Origin: Geobacillus thermocatenulatus
GTDB lineage: Bacteria; Bacillota; Bacilli; Bacillales; Anoxybacillaceae
Length of the DNA stretch: 64,000 bases
Direction: 5' to 3'
Assembly (NCBI RefSeq): GCF_002217655.1
Contig: NZ_NEWK01000001.1
Location: forward strand, 196,001-260,000
Numbering within the stretch: position 1 is the first letter of the stretch; every line of letters starts with the position of its first letter. Shown here in pieces: positions 16,853 to 26,000 of this stretch. Position numbers and translations under genes: made by a program. The notes under the pieces are model-generated. The model worked only from the letters and a program-made list of their open reading frames with translations. It was not told the origin of the DNA and made no database searches.

Positions 16853-17326
16853 TTACGGGCGGTAAGGGAACAAAATGCTCTTTTCCCCTTTTTCTGTGGC
16901 GACGAAGACGTCTTGGTGGATCTCGAACACGCCAAAGACGCTATGGAACGTCTGAATGACGCGGACGCGATACACGTCGTGAAGCGGTTTTTCCTTATCA
17001 GACATCGACCATGACGACAGGTTTTCCACCTCATCGATGCGGTAGTCGAACGTCTCGACGCCGAAGTCTTGCATAAAGACGTGGGCGCGGCGCTGGATGT
17101 AGACGTCTTTTGGGAATTTCTTTTTCATCAGCGGGTGAAACAGCTCCCAAGAGCTGCCAAAATCCCCTGCCTGTTCATAGCGGTAAAACGTGTCCACGAT
17201 TTCCTTCGCCTCGTTTCGTTCGTTCGAAAGAAACAGGGTCAAAATCGCCACCAACACGGCGGCGGCGGTGAGAACCGCCACCCCCGTCCTGGCTCGGATC
17301 GTTTTTTGGCGGTAGCGTGGGAACAT
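16853..17326 (-). CDS. Membrane-anchored protein of unknown function
   Basis: This 157-residue protein has a basic N-terminus, one hydrophobic segment (TGVAVLTAAAVLVAILTLFL, residues ~14-33) and an extracellular NTF2-like-looking domain: FYRYEQAGDFGSSWELFHPL, MKKKFPKDVYIQRRAHVF and a final VFEIHQDVFVATEKGEK strand pair. ATG 17326 is chosen since the frame upstream (to 17599) is out of character and overlaps the divergent gene. Function unknown. Confidence 0.75.
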   Translation of the reverse strand: MFPRYRQKTIRARTGVAVLTAAAVLVAILTLFLSNERNEAKEIVDTFYRYEQAGDFGSSWELFHPLMKKKFPKDVYIQRRAHVFMQDFGVETFDYRIDEVENLSSWSMSDKEKPLHDVYRVRVIQTFHSVFGVFEIHQDVFVATEKGEKSILFPYRP

Positions 17327-17586
17327 GGGGTCTTCTCTCCTCTCTGTTATACCATATGCACGATGGACGGCCGATATGGGCGGAGAAAGGAAGAGCGCTC
17401 GATATGACGGTGCTTTTGAGTCAAAAAATCCGTTGCGGTATAGTAAAATAGATGGCAGAAGCCATTGCAGCGGAAGTGAATTCATTCGTTCTATGCGGAA
17501 ACGGGCGGGAAAGCGGAGCGTCCATCGGCTCCGTTTTTCCTTTTCCATGTTGAGAAAAACCGAACGTGCAGGAGAGGTAGAGAGGG

Positions 17587-18519
17587 ATGAAGAGATCATT
17601 CATTTATGTGTTGCTTGTCGGGATCATGGTCGCCTGGGGGCTGAATGTGACGGCGTTGAAAATTTTGGTGGAGCATTTTTCGCCCGTCGCGTTGACGGCG
17701 CTGCGCATTCTAACGGCCGGGTTGGTCGTGCTTTTGTTTTTATGGGGGATCGGCAAGCTTCAAAAAGTCAGTTGGAAGGAGGCGAAACAGATTGGCGTGG
17801 CCGCCTTGTTCAGCGTCGTGGCCCATCACTTCTTTTTAGCGTTGGGAATTGCGAGGACGACAGCGGTGAATGCGGGTCTTGTGTTGGGGCTTGTGCCGCT
17901 TGTGACGGCGCTGTTGGCGATCGTGTTTTTAGGCCAGCGGCCGACGTTGTTTCGGCTACTTGGCATCGCGCTCGGGTTTTTTGGCGTCGTGTTTGTTGTG
18001 GCGAGCGGCGACGGGGGCCTTGGCCATTTGTCCATTGGGGATGTGTACGTCTTTTTGGCTGTTTTGGCGCAAGGGATCAGCTTCATTATGATCAAAAAAG
18101 CGACGGTCGAGGCGCGGTTGATGACCGGGTGGATGCTTGTCTTCGGGTCGCTTTGGCTGTTTGTCTTAAGCCTCGTGCTGGAACCAGGCGGCCTATCGAG
18201 TTTGAAAGAGGGCACGCCGCCGCTTTGGCTCATTTTCCTTGCTTCGGCGGTCGTCGCCACGGCGCTCGGCCATATGTTTTACAATCAGGCTGTGCAGCAC
18301 CTCGGGCCCGCCGAGTCGGCCGTGTTCATCAATCTCAATCCGTTTTTTTCGCTTCTGGGGGCGCATTGGCTGCTGGGCGAGCCGATTTCGACGATGCAGC
18401 TGGCTGGTTTTCTTTTCATCGTCGTGGGCGTGTTGTTCGGCAGCGGGGGGATGGATGATGTGGTCGCCCGTTTCCGCCGGGCGAAAGTGGCGGCTGGGGG
18501 AAGGAAGGCGGGGATGTAG
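17587..18519 (+). CDS. EamA/DMT-family transporter
   Basis: The 310-residue protein has ten hydrophobic segments in two EamA repeats. The first starts with VLLVGIMVAWGLNVTALKIL, and the repeat ends show ALGIARTTAVNAGLVLGLVP and HMFYNQAVQHLGPAESAVFI, the usual drug/metabolite transporter pattern. It exports or imports small metabolites; the substrate cannot be told. It is transcribed divergently from the membrane-anchored protein, with about 260 bases between their starts, and no operon partner follows. Confidence 0.9.
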   Translation: MKRSFIYVLLVGIMVAWGLNVTALKILVEHFSPVALTALRILTAGLVVLLFLWGIGKLQKVSWKEAKQIGVAALFSVVAHHFFLALGIARTTAVNAGLVLGLVPLVTALLAIVFLGQRPTLFRLLGIALGFFGVVFVVASGDGGLGHLSIGDVYVFLAVLAQGISFIMIKKATVEARLMTGWMLVFGSLWLFVLSLVLEPGGLSSLKEGTPPLWLIFLASAVVATALGHMFYNQAVQHLGPAESAVFINLNPFFSLLGAHWLLGEPISTMQLAGFLFIVVGVLFGSGGMDDVVARFRRAKVAAGGRKAGM

Positions 18520-18669
18520 CAGCCTTGGCATCCCCTGCTTTTCGGCCTTGCGTGCAAGTGGCGGAACATTTATAGTTTCAGGAATAAGGGATTCACATTG
18601 CGGTTGGCGTCTTGGCTGTCTCTTTTCTGAAAAGGGATGGCCATTTTTTTTTGGGGCCATGGACCGGAT

Positions 18670-18974
18670 TTTGCCTGATGATGTTGCTAATCGGCTTTTT
18701 TGAAACGTATGTGAAATGATCCGATGAGGAAGAACAACCATTGCGAAACGAAGTGGAGCGAATGGAAACGAAAGAAAAAGAACGCGTGCTGGAATGGATC
18801 ATTTCGTACGAGCAAAAGGGGAAAATCGAAGGGCGGGAGGAAGGAGCGGAACAAGAAAAACGGCACATTGCGAAACGGATGTTGATGAAAGGGTTTGATG
18901 CGCAGACGATTCACGAACTGACCGGATTGCCTGTGACGGAGATTGAGGAAATGAAACAAGGCGGCTTCAAGTGA
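18670..18974 (+). pseudogene. C-terminal relic of an Rpn/transposase-like nuclease
   Basis: In one frame LMMLLIGFFETYVK, a TGA at 18713-18715, then SDEEEQPLRNEVERMETKEK and GREEGAEQEKRHIAKRMLMK continue to the end. This is the typical C-terminus of PD-(D/E)XK-nuclease-family transposase proteins, with the small helix-turn-helix FDAQTIHELTGLPVTEIEEM. The nuclease core is missing and an in-frame stop interrupts it. An ATG-started 77-residue frame survives from 18741 but lacks a function. Confidence 0.7.
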
Positions 18975-19009
18975 ATGGAAATGAATCGCCGCACGCCGCT
19001 CGTAAAACA

Positions 19010-19029
19010 GGCGGGGCAAAAGCCCCGCC
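19010..19029 (-). terminator. Terminator of the LacI-family gene
   Basis: GGCGGGGC and GCCCCGCC form an 8-bp perfect GC stem with an AAAA loop right at the stop codon of the regulator; a T-rich TGTTTTAC follows on the minus strand. Confidence 0.7.
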
Positions 19030-20043
19030 CTAGCGCTTCTGGTTCGCTGCGGTTGATTCCCGTTTGATCAGTTTGGTCGACAATAGCACTTCTTGAAATG
19101 GTTCGTTCGGATTGTCCCACCGCCACCGCAGCAATTCCACCGCTCGTTTGCCGTAGCGCTTCAGGTCGATGTCGACGGTCGTGATTTTCGGCGTCGCGAT
19201 TTGCGACAGCTGTCCGTTGTCAAAGCTGCAGACGGAAACGTCATCGGGCACGTTGAGTCCGTATCGCTGCAGGCTGGTGCTGACGAAAAAGCCAAGCCCG
19301 TCGTTGACGCAAAACCAGGCGGTTGGCTGCCGCTTCAGCTCGCGGATGTAGCCTGCGATGACCGTTTCGTCTTCTTGCGCATGGCAGAACATCCACTCCT
19401 CGTTCGGCTTCACCCCATAGTCTTTCAGCGCCAATAAGTACCCTTCATACCGCTCTTGATAGCTCGGCGAATAGTGGATGTCGCCGACAAACGCGATGTC
19501 GGTATGGTGGAGCTCCAACAAATGCTGGACGGCCACATACGCCCCGAACCGATTGTTGGTCAGCACCGCATCGGCTTGGATGTTCGGATGGTGGTGATCG
19601 ACCAAAACGGTCGGGATGCCCGTTTTGACGATTTGTTGGATGTACTCGGTGCTGATGTGGGAAAGAACGATGACGCCGTCGACTTGTTTTTCCTCGATGA
19701 ACGAAGGCAACAGAAGCCGTTCTTTTTGTTCGTTGTTCACCGATTGGATGTGCAGCTTCATGCCGTGTGACAGCGCTTCCTGTTCAATGCTTAAGTAGAT
19801 TTCGCCAAAAAATTTCAGCGAAAACGTGCGGTCGGAGGCGATGAGGGCGATTTGCTTCGGCGGTTTTCCGCGCGACTTCGCGCGGGAGGCGGGATATTCA
19901 TACCCCATTTCTTTGGCCGTGCGCTTTACAAGCTCCCTCGTTTCTTCGCTCACCCCTTCTTTGTCGCGCAGCGCTTGCGAGACCGAGTTTTTGGAAATGT
20001 TCAGTCGATCGGCGATGTCTTGCATGGTGACGCGTTTTTTCAT
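19030..20043 (-). CDS. LacI-family repressor of the glycan ABC operon
   Basis: The 337-residue protein starts with a LacI DNA-binding domain (VTMQDIADRLNISKNSVSQA with the hinge LVKRTAKEMGYEYP) followed by a periplasmic-binding-protein-like sensor (VDGVIVLSHIS, YVAVQHLLELHHTDIAFVGD, ITTVDIDLKRYGKRAVELL). It is transcribed away from the sugar ABC operon. A perfect 14-bp palindrome TTGTAACGTTACAA with the central CG of LacI operators lies in the shared upstream region, so it probably controls itself and the operon in response to an imported oligosaccharide. Confidence 0.92.
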   Translation of the reverse strand: MKKRVTMQDIADRLNISKNSVSQALRDKEGVSEETRELVKRTAKEMGYEYPASRAKSRGKPPKQIALIASDRTFSLKFFGEIYLSIEQEALSHGMKLHIQSVNNEQKERLLLPSFIEEKQVDGVIVLSHISTEYIQQIVKTGIPTVLVDHHHPNIQADAVLTNNRFGAYVAVQHLLELHHTDIAFVGDIHYSPSYQERYEGYLLALKDYGVKPNEEWMFCHAQEDETVIAGYIRELKRQPTAWFCVNDGLGFFVSTSLQRYGLNVPDDVSVCSFDNGQLSQIATPKITTVDIDLKRYGKRAVELLRWRWDNPNEPFQEVLLSTKLIKRESTAANQKR

Positions 20044-20245
20044 TCCCTACCTCCACTTTTCGCGATTTTTGCCCCCTATGTGAAGGGGGCGATCAGGACA
20101 GCGATTTTTTGCTTTTCATGATTCAAGTATACATCGAAATCTTGAAGGCTGGCTTCCGCTTTCGCCGCGTCTCTCTAGTTCAAGTATATCCTTTGTGAAA
20201 ACGAAAGCCATTTACTCCATCGGAACCGATATATACGGAATGAAA

Positions 20246-20259
20246 TTGTAACGTTACAA
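20246..20259. promoter_or_regulatory. LacI-type operator palindrome
   Basis: TTGTAACGTTACAA is a perfect 14-bp dyad with central CG. A related half, TACCGTTACAAA, recurs at 20514-20525 just after a -10-like TATAAAAT, where bound repressor would block the operon promoter. Assignment to the adjacent LacI protein is inferred. Confidence 0.65.
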
Positions 20260-20463
20260 ATATTATTTGTCAAGTTGATGAGTTGCATCTAAAAGTCTGG
20301 TGAAAAACAGAGCGTCGTGCGTAAATCCGCGACGTTGGATCAGAATCGCAAGTCTGTTCGACAAGGTTTATTTCATTGAACATAAGCGGGGCCATCAGCT
20401 TTTTCGCGAAATCACCAGCTTTCTAAACTCGAGGTTTTTTCTTGCTTTTTCCGCAAAAAGAAG

Positions 20464-20525
20464 TTGACTATTTCATGGAATCATGAAATAATGTTATTGT
20501 AATGTTATAAAATACCGTTACAAAG
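20464..20525 (+). promoter_or_regulatory. Promoter region of the ABC operon
   Basis: TTGACT at 20464-20469 and an AT-rich stretch with AATAAT (20487-20492) and TATAAA (near 20506-20512) give overlapping -35/-10 options, followed by the second operator-like half site. The exact start of transcription cannot be fixed by eye. Confidence 0.45.
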
Positions 20526-20603
20526 GTTTGTTTTTAGTTGACAAGTTCGTTCGTCTCCATGATTGATCATGGGAAGGAGAGGAGTTGTTCAAAGCGGTTG
20601 TTT

Positions 20604-20619
20604 GTGTAAGCGTTTTTAC
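20604..20619. promoter_or_regulatory. Cre-like site (CcpA)
   Basis: TGTAAGCGTTTTTACA fits the catabolite-responsive element pattern (TGNAANCG...CA) and lies 25 bases before the binding-protein start. The 15-mer TTGTGTAAGCGTTTT containing it also occurs at 29811-29825 before the second DUF1861 gene. Confidence 0.55.
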
Positions 20620-20644
20620 ATCAAATACAAAGGGGGAATGGACG

Positions 20645-21970
20645 ATGAAAAAACGCAAGTGGTTCAAGCTGGCTTCGTTGCTGCTTGCCGCTGCGGTGGC
20701 GGGGACAGGTTGCCAAGGACAGACAGGGAAGGAACAAGAGCAGAAGAAGGAAGGATCAACCGTACAAATTGAGTTTTGGGCGGCGCCGAACCCGACGCAG
20801 CAAGCATTTTGGAAGAAGATGGCCGACCGGTACATGCAAGAGCATAAAGATGTGAAAATCAAAGTATCCCCGATGCCGGAAAGTCCTTCTTCGGAGGCGG
20901 GCATTCAGTCGGCGATTGCGGCGGGAAACGCGCCGGTCATTTCCGAAAACATCTCCCGCGGGTTTGCTGCGCAGCTTTCGGACAGCCGGGCGATTGTGCC
21001 GCTCGATCAATTTGAAGGGTTTGACGATTTAATCGCCAAGCGGCAGATGAAAAGCACGATTTCAACATGGAAGTTTGCCGATGGCCATCAATATGTGCTG
21101 CCGATTTACTCCAACGCCATGCTGTTCGGATGGCGAATCGATATTTTGAAAGAGTTGGGATATAACGCCCCGCCGAAGACGTACAGCGAAGTCATCGAAG
21201 TCGGCAAAAAGCTGAAAGAAAAATATCCGAACAAGTTTCTATGGGCGAGAGCCGATTTGGTCAAACCGACGTGGTGGGCGAGATGGTTTGACTTCTTCAT
21301 GATTTACAATGCGGCGTCGAATGGGACGCATTTCATCGATGGGAACAAGTTGAGCGCGGATCGTGACGCGGGTGTGAAGGCGCTCCAGTTCTTTGCGGAT
21401 TTAAGCAAAAATCAGCTCGTGTTGACGAAAGAGACGAAAGACCCGTTTGAAAGCGGTACATCCGTGATGTCCGATTTAGGGCCATGGACGTTCCCATATT
21501 GGGCCGAGAAGTTTCCGGAAATGAAGTTTAACGAGAAGTATGTATTGTCGATGCCGCCTGTGCCTGATGGCACGGATCCGTCGCAGGCGAAAACGTTCGC
21601 GGATACAAAAGGGCTGGTCATTTACGCTTCGGCGACGAAAGAACAGCAGCAAGCCGCGTTCGATTTCGTCAAATGGGTGTATTCCGATCCGCAAAACGAT
21701 TTGGAATGGTTGAAAGAAACGAACTTGCCGCCGGCGCGGGACGATTTGTCGACGAACGAGGCGTTTGTCTCCTATTTTGAACAAAATCCGCAGCTGAAAC
21801 TGTATGCGGAAAACATTCCGAACGCCATCCCGCCGATGGATAATGCGAAAATGGTTGAGCTTCAAGAGCTGATCGGCAAAGAGGCGTTGAATCCGGTCGT
21901 CAAAGGCGAGAAAACCCCAGAAAAAGCGTGGGATGACATGGAAAAGGCCATCCGTGGGGTGCTCAAATAA
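20645..21970 (+). CDS. Sugar ABC transporter, substrate-binding lipoprotein
   Basis: This 441-residue family 1 extracellular binding protein starts with a lipoprotein signal (KKRKWFKLASLLLAAAVAGT then Cys at about residue 23). The mature part begins VQIEFWAAPNPTQQAFWKKM, the usual start of CUT1 oligosaccharide-binding proteins, and contains GTSVMSDLGPWTFPYW in the ligand cleft. ATG 20645 has GGGGGAATGGACG upstream. It is first in an operon with two permeases, DUF1861 and GH130 genes; no ATPase gene is present, so a shared MsmX-type ATPase is expected. The glycan is probably a beta-mannoside, judged from GH130. Confidence 0.92.
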   Translation: MKKRKWFKLASLLLAAAVAGTGCQGQTGKEQEQKKEGSTVQIEFWAAPNPTQQAFWKKMADRYMQEHKDVKIKVSPMPESPSSEAGIQSAIAAGNAPVISENISRGFAAQLSDSRAIVPLDQFEGFDDLIAKRQMKSTISTWKFADGHQYVLPIYSNAMLFGWRIDILKELGYNAPPKTYSEVIEVGKKLKEKYPNKFLWARADLVKPTWWARWFDFFMIYNAASNGTHFIDGNKLSADRDAGVKALQFFADLSKNQLVLTKETKDPFESGTSVMSDLGPWTFPYWAEKFPEMKFNEKYVLSMPPVPDGTDPSQAKTFADTKGLVIYASATKEQQQAAFDFVKWVYSDPQNDLEWLKETNLPPARDDLSTNEAFVSYFEQNPQLKLYAENIPNAIPPMDNAKMVELQELIGKEALNPVVKGEKTPEKAWDDMEKAIRGVLK

Positions 21971-21971
21971 C

Positions 21972-22850
21972 ATGAATAAACATGCGGCAAAAGTGGGTTG
22001 GCTGCTCGCCAGCCCATACCTTATCTATTCGGCTGTTTTCTTTTTGATTCCTCTGTTTTGGGCGTTATATCTCGCTTTCACGAACTGGAATTTAATTTCT
22101 CCCGAATATGAGACGGTGGGAGTGCAAAACTTCCTTGACGCCTTCTTTAGCCCGAGCGTGCGGGCAGCGTTTTGGGTGACGTATAAGTTTATGTTGATGT
22201 TTGTGCCGATCGTCATCGCCGGTTCGCTTTGTTTGGCGCTGATTCTTCACCATCTGCCTCGGTGGAAAGGATTGTTTGCCGTCGGCTATTTTTTGCCGTA
22301 TTTGGCATCGGGAGTGGCGTCATCGATCGTCGTCAAAGGAGTCATTTCCTACAACAGCCCGCTGAATCAATTTTTGCGGGATGCGTTGGGCTGGGATATT
22401 GACTGGCTCGGCTCGCCCATCTTAGCCCCGCTCGTCATTGCGCTCATGATGGCGTGGAAGTTTGTCGGCTATTATGCGCTGCTGTTTTTGTCCGGCTTGG
22501 AAAGCATCCCGAAAGAAGTGTATGAAGCGGCCGAAATGGACGGCGCGATTGGCTGGAAGCGGGTTTGGCACGTGACGATTCCGATGCTGTACCCTTCGTT
22601 TTATACCGTGACGATTTTGGCGGTCGGTTTGATGTTTGGCATTTTCACGGAGCCATATGTGCTGACAGGCGGGGGGCCGGAGTATGCGACCCATACGTGG
22701 CAGCTCGAGATTTACAACCAAGCGTTTGAAAAATTGAACGCGGGTTACGGAACGGCGGTCGCGATCATCAATTCGATCGTCACCTTTGCGTCGATTTTCG
22801 TCTTTCGCAAAGTGTTGGAAAAATGGGGTGGCAAACATGGCTGGGAGTAA
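21972..22850 (+). CDS. Sugar ABC transporter permease (MalF type)
   Basis: The 292-residue membrane protein has six predicted helices, the first being LLASPYLIYSAVFFLIPLFW. The cytoplasmic EAA loop reads YEAAEMDGAIGWKRVWHVTI (about residues 181-200), the site that contacts the ATPase. The ATG at 21972 begins one base after the binding-protein stop, so the genes are tightly linked. It pairs with the following MalG-type permease. Confidence 0.92.
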   Translation: MNKHAAKVGWLLASPYLIYSAVFFLIPLFWALYLAFTNWNLISPEYETVGVQNFLDAFFSPSVRAAFWVTYKFMLMFVPIVIAGSLCLALILHHLPRWKGLFAVGYFLPYLASGVASSIVVKGVISYNSPLNQFLRDALGWDIDWLGSPILAPLVIALMMAWKFVGYYALLFLSGLESIPKEVYEAAEMDGAIGWKRVWHVTIPMLYPSFYTVTILAVGLMFGIFTEPYVLTGGGPEYATHTWQLEIYNQAFEKLNAGYGTAVAIINSIVTFASIFVFRKVLEKWGGKHGWE

Positions 22851-23667
22851 ACGATGGAGGGTTGGCTTGCTCTATGCGTTGGCGGTTGTCGTTTTGCTCG
22901 TCATGGTGTTTCCGTATTTGTATATGGTGTTAGGCTCTCTTGCCCCATGGAATGAGGTCGACCGAAAGCTGATCCCGTCGTCATTGACGCTTCGCTCGTA
23001 TGAATGGCTGTTTCAAGGCGGCGAAGATGTCGTACCGCGGCCTTGGCTTCGGGCGTTTTTCAACAGTTTGCTCGTCACGTCAGCGTCAACGCTGCTCATG
23101 CTTGTGACGGCGGTGATGGTTGGTTATGCGCTGTCGAAAGTGAAGTTTAAAGGGAGGCAATGGGTCCACAACGCGATTTTGTTTCAAATGTTTTATCCAT
23201 CGATCATTTTGTTGATTCCGCTGTTTTTGATCGTTCGCTATTTCGGCTGGTACAACACGTATTGGGCGATGATCGTGCCGAAGGCGGTCAACTTGTGGGC
23301 GATCTTTATGTACACGAACTTTTTCCGCAGCATTCCCGATGAATTGATCGAAGCGGCCAAGATGGATGGAGCGGGCCATTTCACCATTATTCGCCGCATT
23401 GTCTGGCCGATGTCGCGGTCGATCACCACGATCATTTTCTTGTTCCTTTTCATGGAGCGATGGGTGGAACTGCTTTGGGATATGCTGGTGGTGAATAACG
23501 AAAAGATGTTGACGTTAAACGTGCTGTTGGCGCAAATGTTTGGGCCGTACGGCGGCTATCCGGGGCCGATGTACGCCGCCTCGGTGCTTCTCACGCTGCC
23601 GATTTTGATTTTGTTCCTTTTGTTTAGCAAGAATTTTAAGGAAGGGATGCAGTTCATATTAAAATAA
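22837..23667 (+). CDS. Sugar ABC transporter permease (MalG type)
   Basis: The 276-residue protein has six predicted helices and the EAA loop IEAAKMDGAGHFTIIRRIVW. ATG 22837 overlaps the stop of the first permease by 14 bases and has GGGGTGG upstream; the frame to 22786 is excluded because it lies inside the previous gene without a ribosome site. It forms the heterodimeric channel with the MalF-type subunit. Confidence 0.92.
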   Translation: MAGSKRWRVGLLYALAVVVLLVMVFPYLYMVLGSLAPWNEVDRKLIPSSLTLRSYEWLFQGGEDVVPRPWLRAFFNSLLVTSASTLLMLVTAVMVGYALSKVKFKGRQWVHNAILFQMFYPSIILLIPLFLIVRYFGWYNTYWAMIVPKAVNLWAIFMYTNFFRSIPDELIEAAKMDGAGHFTIIRRIVWPMSRSITTIIFLFLFMERWVELLWDMLVVNNEKMLTLNVLLAQMFGPYGGYPGPMYAASVLLTLPILILFLLFSKNFKEGMQFILK

Positions 23668-23708
23668 TAAAAACATCATAATTGGAAGAGGGAGCAGGGA
23701 GAGACGTG

Positions 23709-24656
23709 ATGCAGACAAGGACGCCGACCATGAAGACTTGCCAGACGCTGCTTGAGGAATTTCAGCGTGCACCGCAGCCGCTTCGGGCGGAGAAGCTCGT
23801 GTTTGCCGGTGTCGGTGAGCGGGATGTGTACAACATTTCCGCGCCGTTTGAAGATGATGGCGAGTGGGTCATTGCCGGACGGGTGGAGGCACGAGACAGC
23901 GAGCAATCCGAAGTCTACTTTTTCGTCGAGCGTGAAGGGACATGGGTGCCGCGAGAAGGGGCGCCGGTGTTTGCGCTGCAGGATCCGTTTGTTTCGCGGG
24001 TGCACGGACATCTCGTATTTGGCGGCGTGGAGACGTTTCCGCATCCCGTGCTTCACGGGAAGTTGTATTGGCGGACGGTGTTATACCGCGGAAACACGAT
24101 CAAGGAATTGGCGCATTTCTTCACCGGTCCCGACGGGATGAAGGACATTCGCCTTGTCGAGCTGCGGGATGGATCAGTTGGGGTCTTCACCCGTCCGCAA
24201 GGGGAAAAAGGCGGACGCGGAAAAATCGGCTTCACCCGCATCGGTGCGCTTGATGAGTTGACGGTGGAGGCGATTGAGAAGGCTCCACTCATTGACGGCC
24301 AATTTTCGGATGAAGAATGGGGCGGCGCCAATGAGGTGCATTTGCTTGGCAATGGGCTCGTCGGCGTCTTGGGCCATATCGCTTGTTTCGATCAGGAGCG
24401 GAACCGCCACTATTATCCGATGGTGTTTGTGTTCAATCCGGATACGGGGGAAGCGTCGGACATGGAGTTGATCGCCACGAGAGCCCATTTCCTCGATGGT
24501 CCGGCGAAGCGTCCGGATTTGGCGGATGTCGTGTTTAGCGGCGGATTGGTTCGCAAAGGGGACGGCACGGCCGACTTTTACGCTGGAACAAGTGACGCAG
24601 AAGCGCAAAAACTCACGATCGTGGATCCATTTTCGAAATACGAAAGGCAGGGGTGA
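23709..24656 (+). CDS. DUF1861 family protein (copy 1)
   Basis: This 315-residue protein belongs to DUF1861: FAGVGERDVYNISAPFEDDG, REGAPVFALQDPFVSRVHG, FGGVETFPHP, FTRPQGEKGGRGKIGFTRIG and LDGPAKRPDLADVVFSGGLV. The repeated strand pattern looks like a beta-propeller of the GH43/GH130/GH32 type, and its place between glycan transporter and GH130 enzyme suggests a glycoside-processing or glycan-binding role. Activity is unknown to me. ATG 23709 follows AGGGAGAGACGTG. The stop overlaps the GH130 start. A paralog with clear similarity throughout lies at 29849-30820. Confidence 0.88.
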   Translation: MQTRTPTMKTCQTLLEEFQRAPQPLRAEKLVFAGVGERDVYNISAPFEDDGEWVIAGRVEARDSEQSEVYFFVEREGTWVPREGAPVFALQDPFVSRVHGHLVFGGVETFPHPVLHGKLYWRTVLYRGNTIKELAHFFTGPDGMKDIRLVELRDGSVGVFTRPQGEKGGRGKIGFTRIGALDELTVEAIEKAPLIDGQFSDEEWGGANEVHLLGNGLVGVLGHIACFDQERNRHYYPMVFVFNPDTGEASDMELIATRAHFLDGPAKRPDLADVVFSGGLVRKGDGTADFYAGTSDAEAQKLTIVDPFSKYERQG

Positions 24657-25717
24657 TGATGCACCTTTACCGCTATGAAGAGAACCCGCTTATTACGCCG
24701 GAAGATGTGCCGCCGCATCACGACGGGTTTGAAGTGATTGGGGCGTTTAACGCCGGGGTGGCGACGTTTCAAGGGGACGTGCTGCTGTTGCTTCGGGTGG
24801 CGGAGCGTCCCGTGTCGGACGATCCGAACATCGTGAAAGCACCGGTATGGAATCCAAAGACGGGAAAGGTCGAGGTTTACGAATTTCGCAAAGATGATCC
24901 GCGCTACGATTTTTCTGACCCGCGGGTGATCAAAGAGGCGGGGACGGAGCGGTTCGCGTATTTGACATCGCTTTCGTATTTGCGCCTTGCCCGCAGTCGG
25001 GATGGGCGGCGGTTTACGATTGACGACCGCCCGTTCGTTTATCCATCGAATGAGCTCGAGACGTTCGGTATTGAAGATCCACGCATTACATGCATTGACG
25101 GCACGTATTACATTTATTTCAGCGCCGTGTCGCCGAAAGGGGTCGGCGAGGCGATGGTGTCGACGAAGGATTTCCAGACGGTGACGCACCACGGCATGAT
25201 TTTCGCGCCGGAAAATAAAGATGTGCTTATTTTTCCAGAGAAGATCAATGGGAAGTACTACGCCCTTCACCGCCCCGTGCCGCGAAGCAACGGCCGCCCT
25301 GAGGTGTGGATCGCGGAGTCGGAGAATCTGCTTCATTGGGGAAATCACCGCTTTTTGTTCGGTCTGCGCGAAGGGAAGTGGGACAGCGCCCGCATCGGCG
25401 GCGGGGCGGTGCCGATCAAAACGGAGCACGGCTGGCTTGAGTTGTACCACGGCGCATCGGATGACCACCGCTATTGCATGGGGGCGGTGCTGCTTGATTT
25501 GAATGATCCGTCAAAAGTCCTCGCCCGCTCAGAGCAGCCGCTAGTCGAGCCGGAAGCGGATTATGAGGTGAACGGCTTTTTCGGCCGCGTCGTGTTCTCA
25601 TGCGGGGCGCTGGTGGATGGGGATGTTGTGAAAATGTATTACGGAGCCGCCGATACGTCGATGGCGTGCGTGGAGCTGAAGCTTAGCGAGATCTTGGCTT
25701 CGCTTGTGAACGTGTGA
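24656..25717 (+). CDS. GH130 glycoside phosphorylase/hydrolase
   Basis: The ~353-residue protein has the five-bladed propeller pattern of glycoside hydrolase family 130: ENPLITPEDVPPHHDGFEVI, GAFNAGVATF, RSRDGRRF-like SRDGRRFTIDDRP, the active-site GIEDPRITCIDGTYYIYFSA (about residues 141-160), EKINGKYYALHRP, and GGGAVPIKTEHGWLELYHG. Family members phosphorolyse or hydrolyse beta-mannosidic bonds, releasing mannose 1-phosphate or mannose. The start overlaps the DUF1861 stop (ATGATGATG; any of three starts is possible). It is the last gene of the operon and a strong terminator follows. Confidence 0.9.
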   Translation: MMHLYRYEENPLITPEDVPPHHDGFEVIGAFNAGVATFQGDVLLLLRVAERPVSDDPNIVKAPVWNPKTGKVEVYEFRKDDPRYDFSDPRVIKEAGTERFAYLTSLSYLRLARSRDGRRFTIDDRPFVYPSNELETFGIEDPRITCIDGTYYIYFSAVSPKGVGEAMVSTKDFQTVTHHGMIFAPENKDVLIFPEKINGKYYALHRPVPRSNGRPEVWIAESENLLHWGNHRFLFGLREGKWDSARIGGGAVPIKTEHGWLELYHGASDDHRYCMGAVLLDLNDPSKVLARSEQPLVEPEADYEVNGFFGRVVFSCGALVDGDVVKMYYGAADTSMACVELKLSEILASLVNV

Positions 25718-25752
25718 AAGCGAAGTTGCCCGCGCATTGCGGTGTAAGAACG

Positions 25753-25784
25753 GAAACGCCTGGATGGCCGGGCGTTTCTTTTTT
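25753..25784 (+). terminator. Strong terminator of the glycan operon
   Basis: GAAACGCC pairs with GGGCGTTTC and is followed by TTCTTTTTT, 35 bases after the GH130 stop. Confidence 0.88.
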
Positions 25785-25874
25785 GGTTTGCCGCGAACAT
25801 ACCGTGAGCGCAGGTGAGAGAGCGTTCAACGTTCATTGCGTCGCTTCGTTTTCTTTTTCGTTCAACAGAATTTG

Positions 25875-25881
25875 GTATAAT
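25875..25881 (+). promoter_or_regulatory. -10 box before second galU
   Basis: TTTGGTATAATAA contains a perfect TATAAT (25876-25881) with a TG-like extension, about 120 bases before the galU ATG. No convincing -35 hexamer is visible. Confidence 0.5.
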
Positions 25882-26000
25882 AAAAACAACGGCGATTCAT
25901 CGGTCAGGCCGTGCAGAATGGCCTGCAGGTGAGTCACGAAAACCAATGGCCATGAGTGGCAAGAATAGAGGATTATAAGATCGAGGAGGAACCATCGGAG

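Noticed and set aside
17325-18458. 377-residue plus-strand ORF overlapping the DMT transporter
   Set aside because: It is a shifted frame of the transporter gene, rich in R, G and C with no motif; the EamA frame is the real one.
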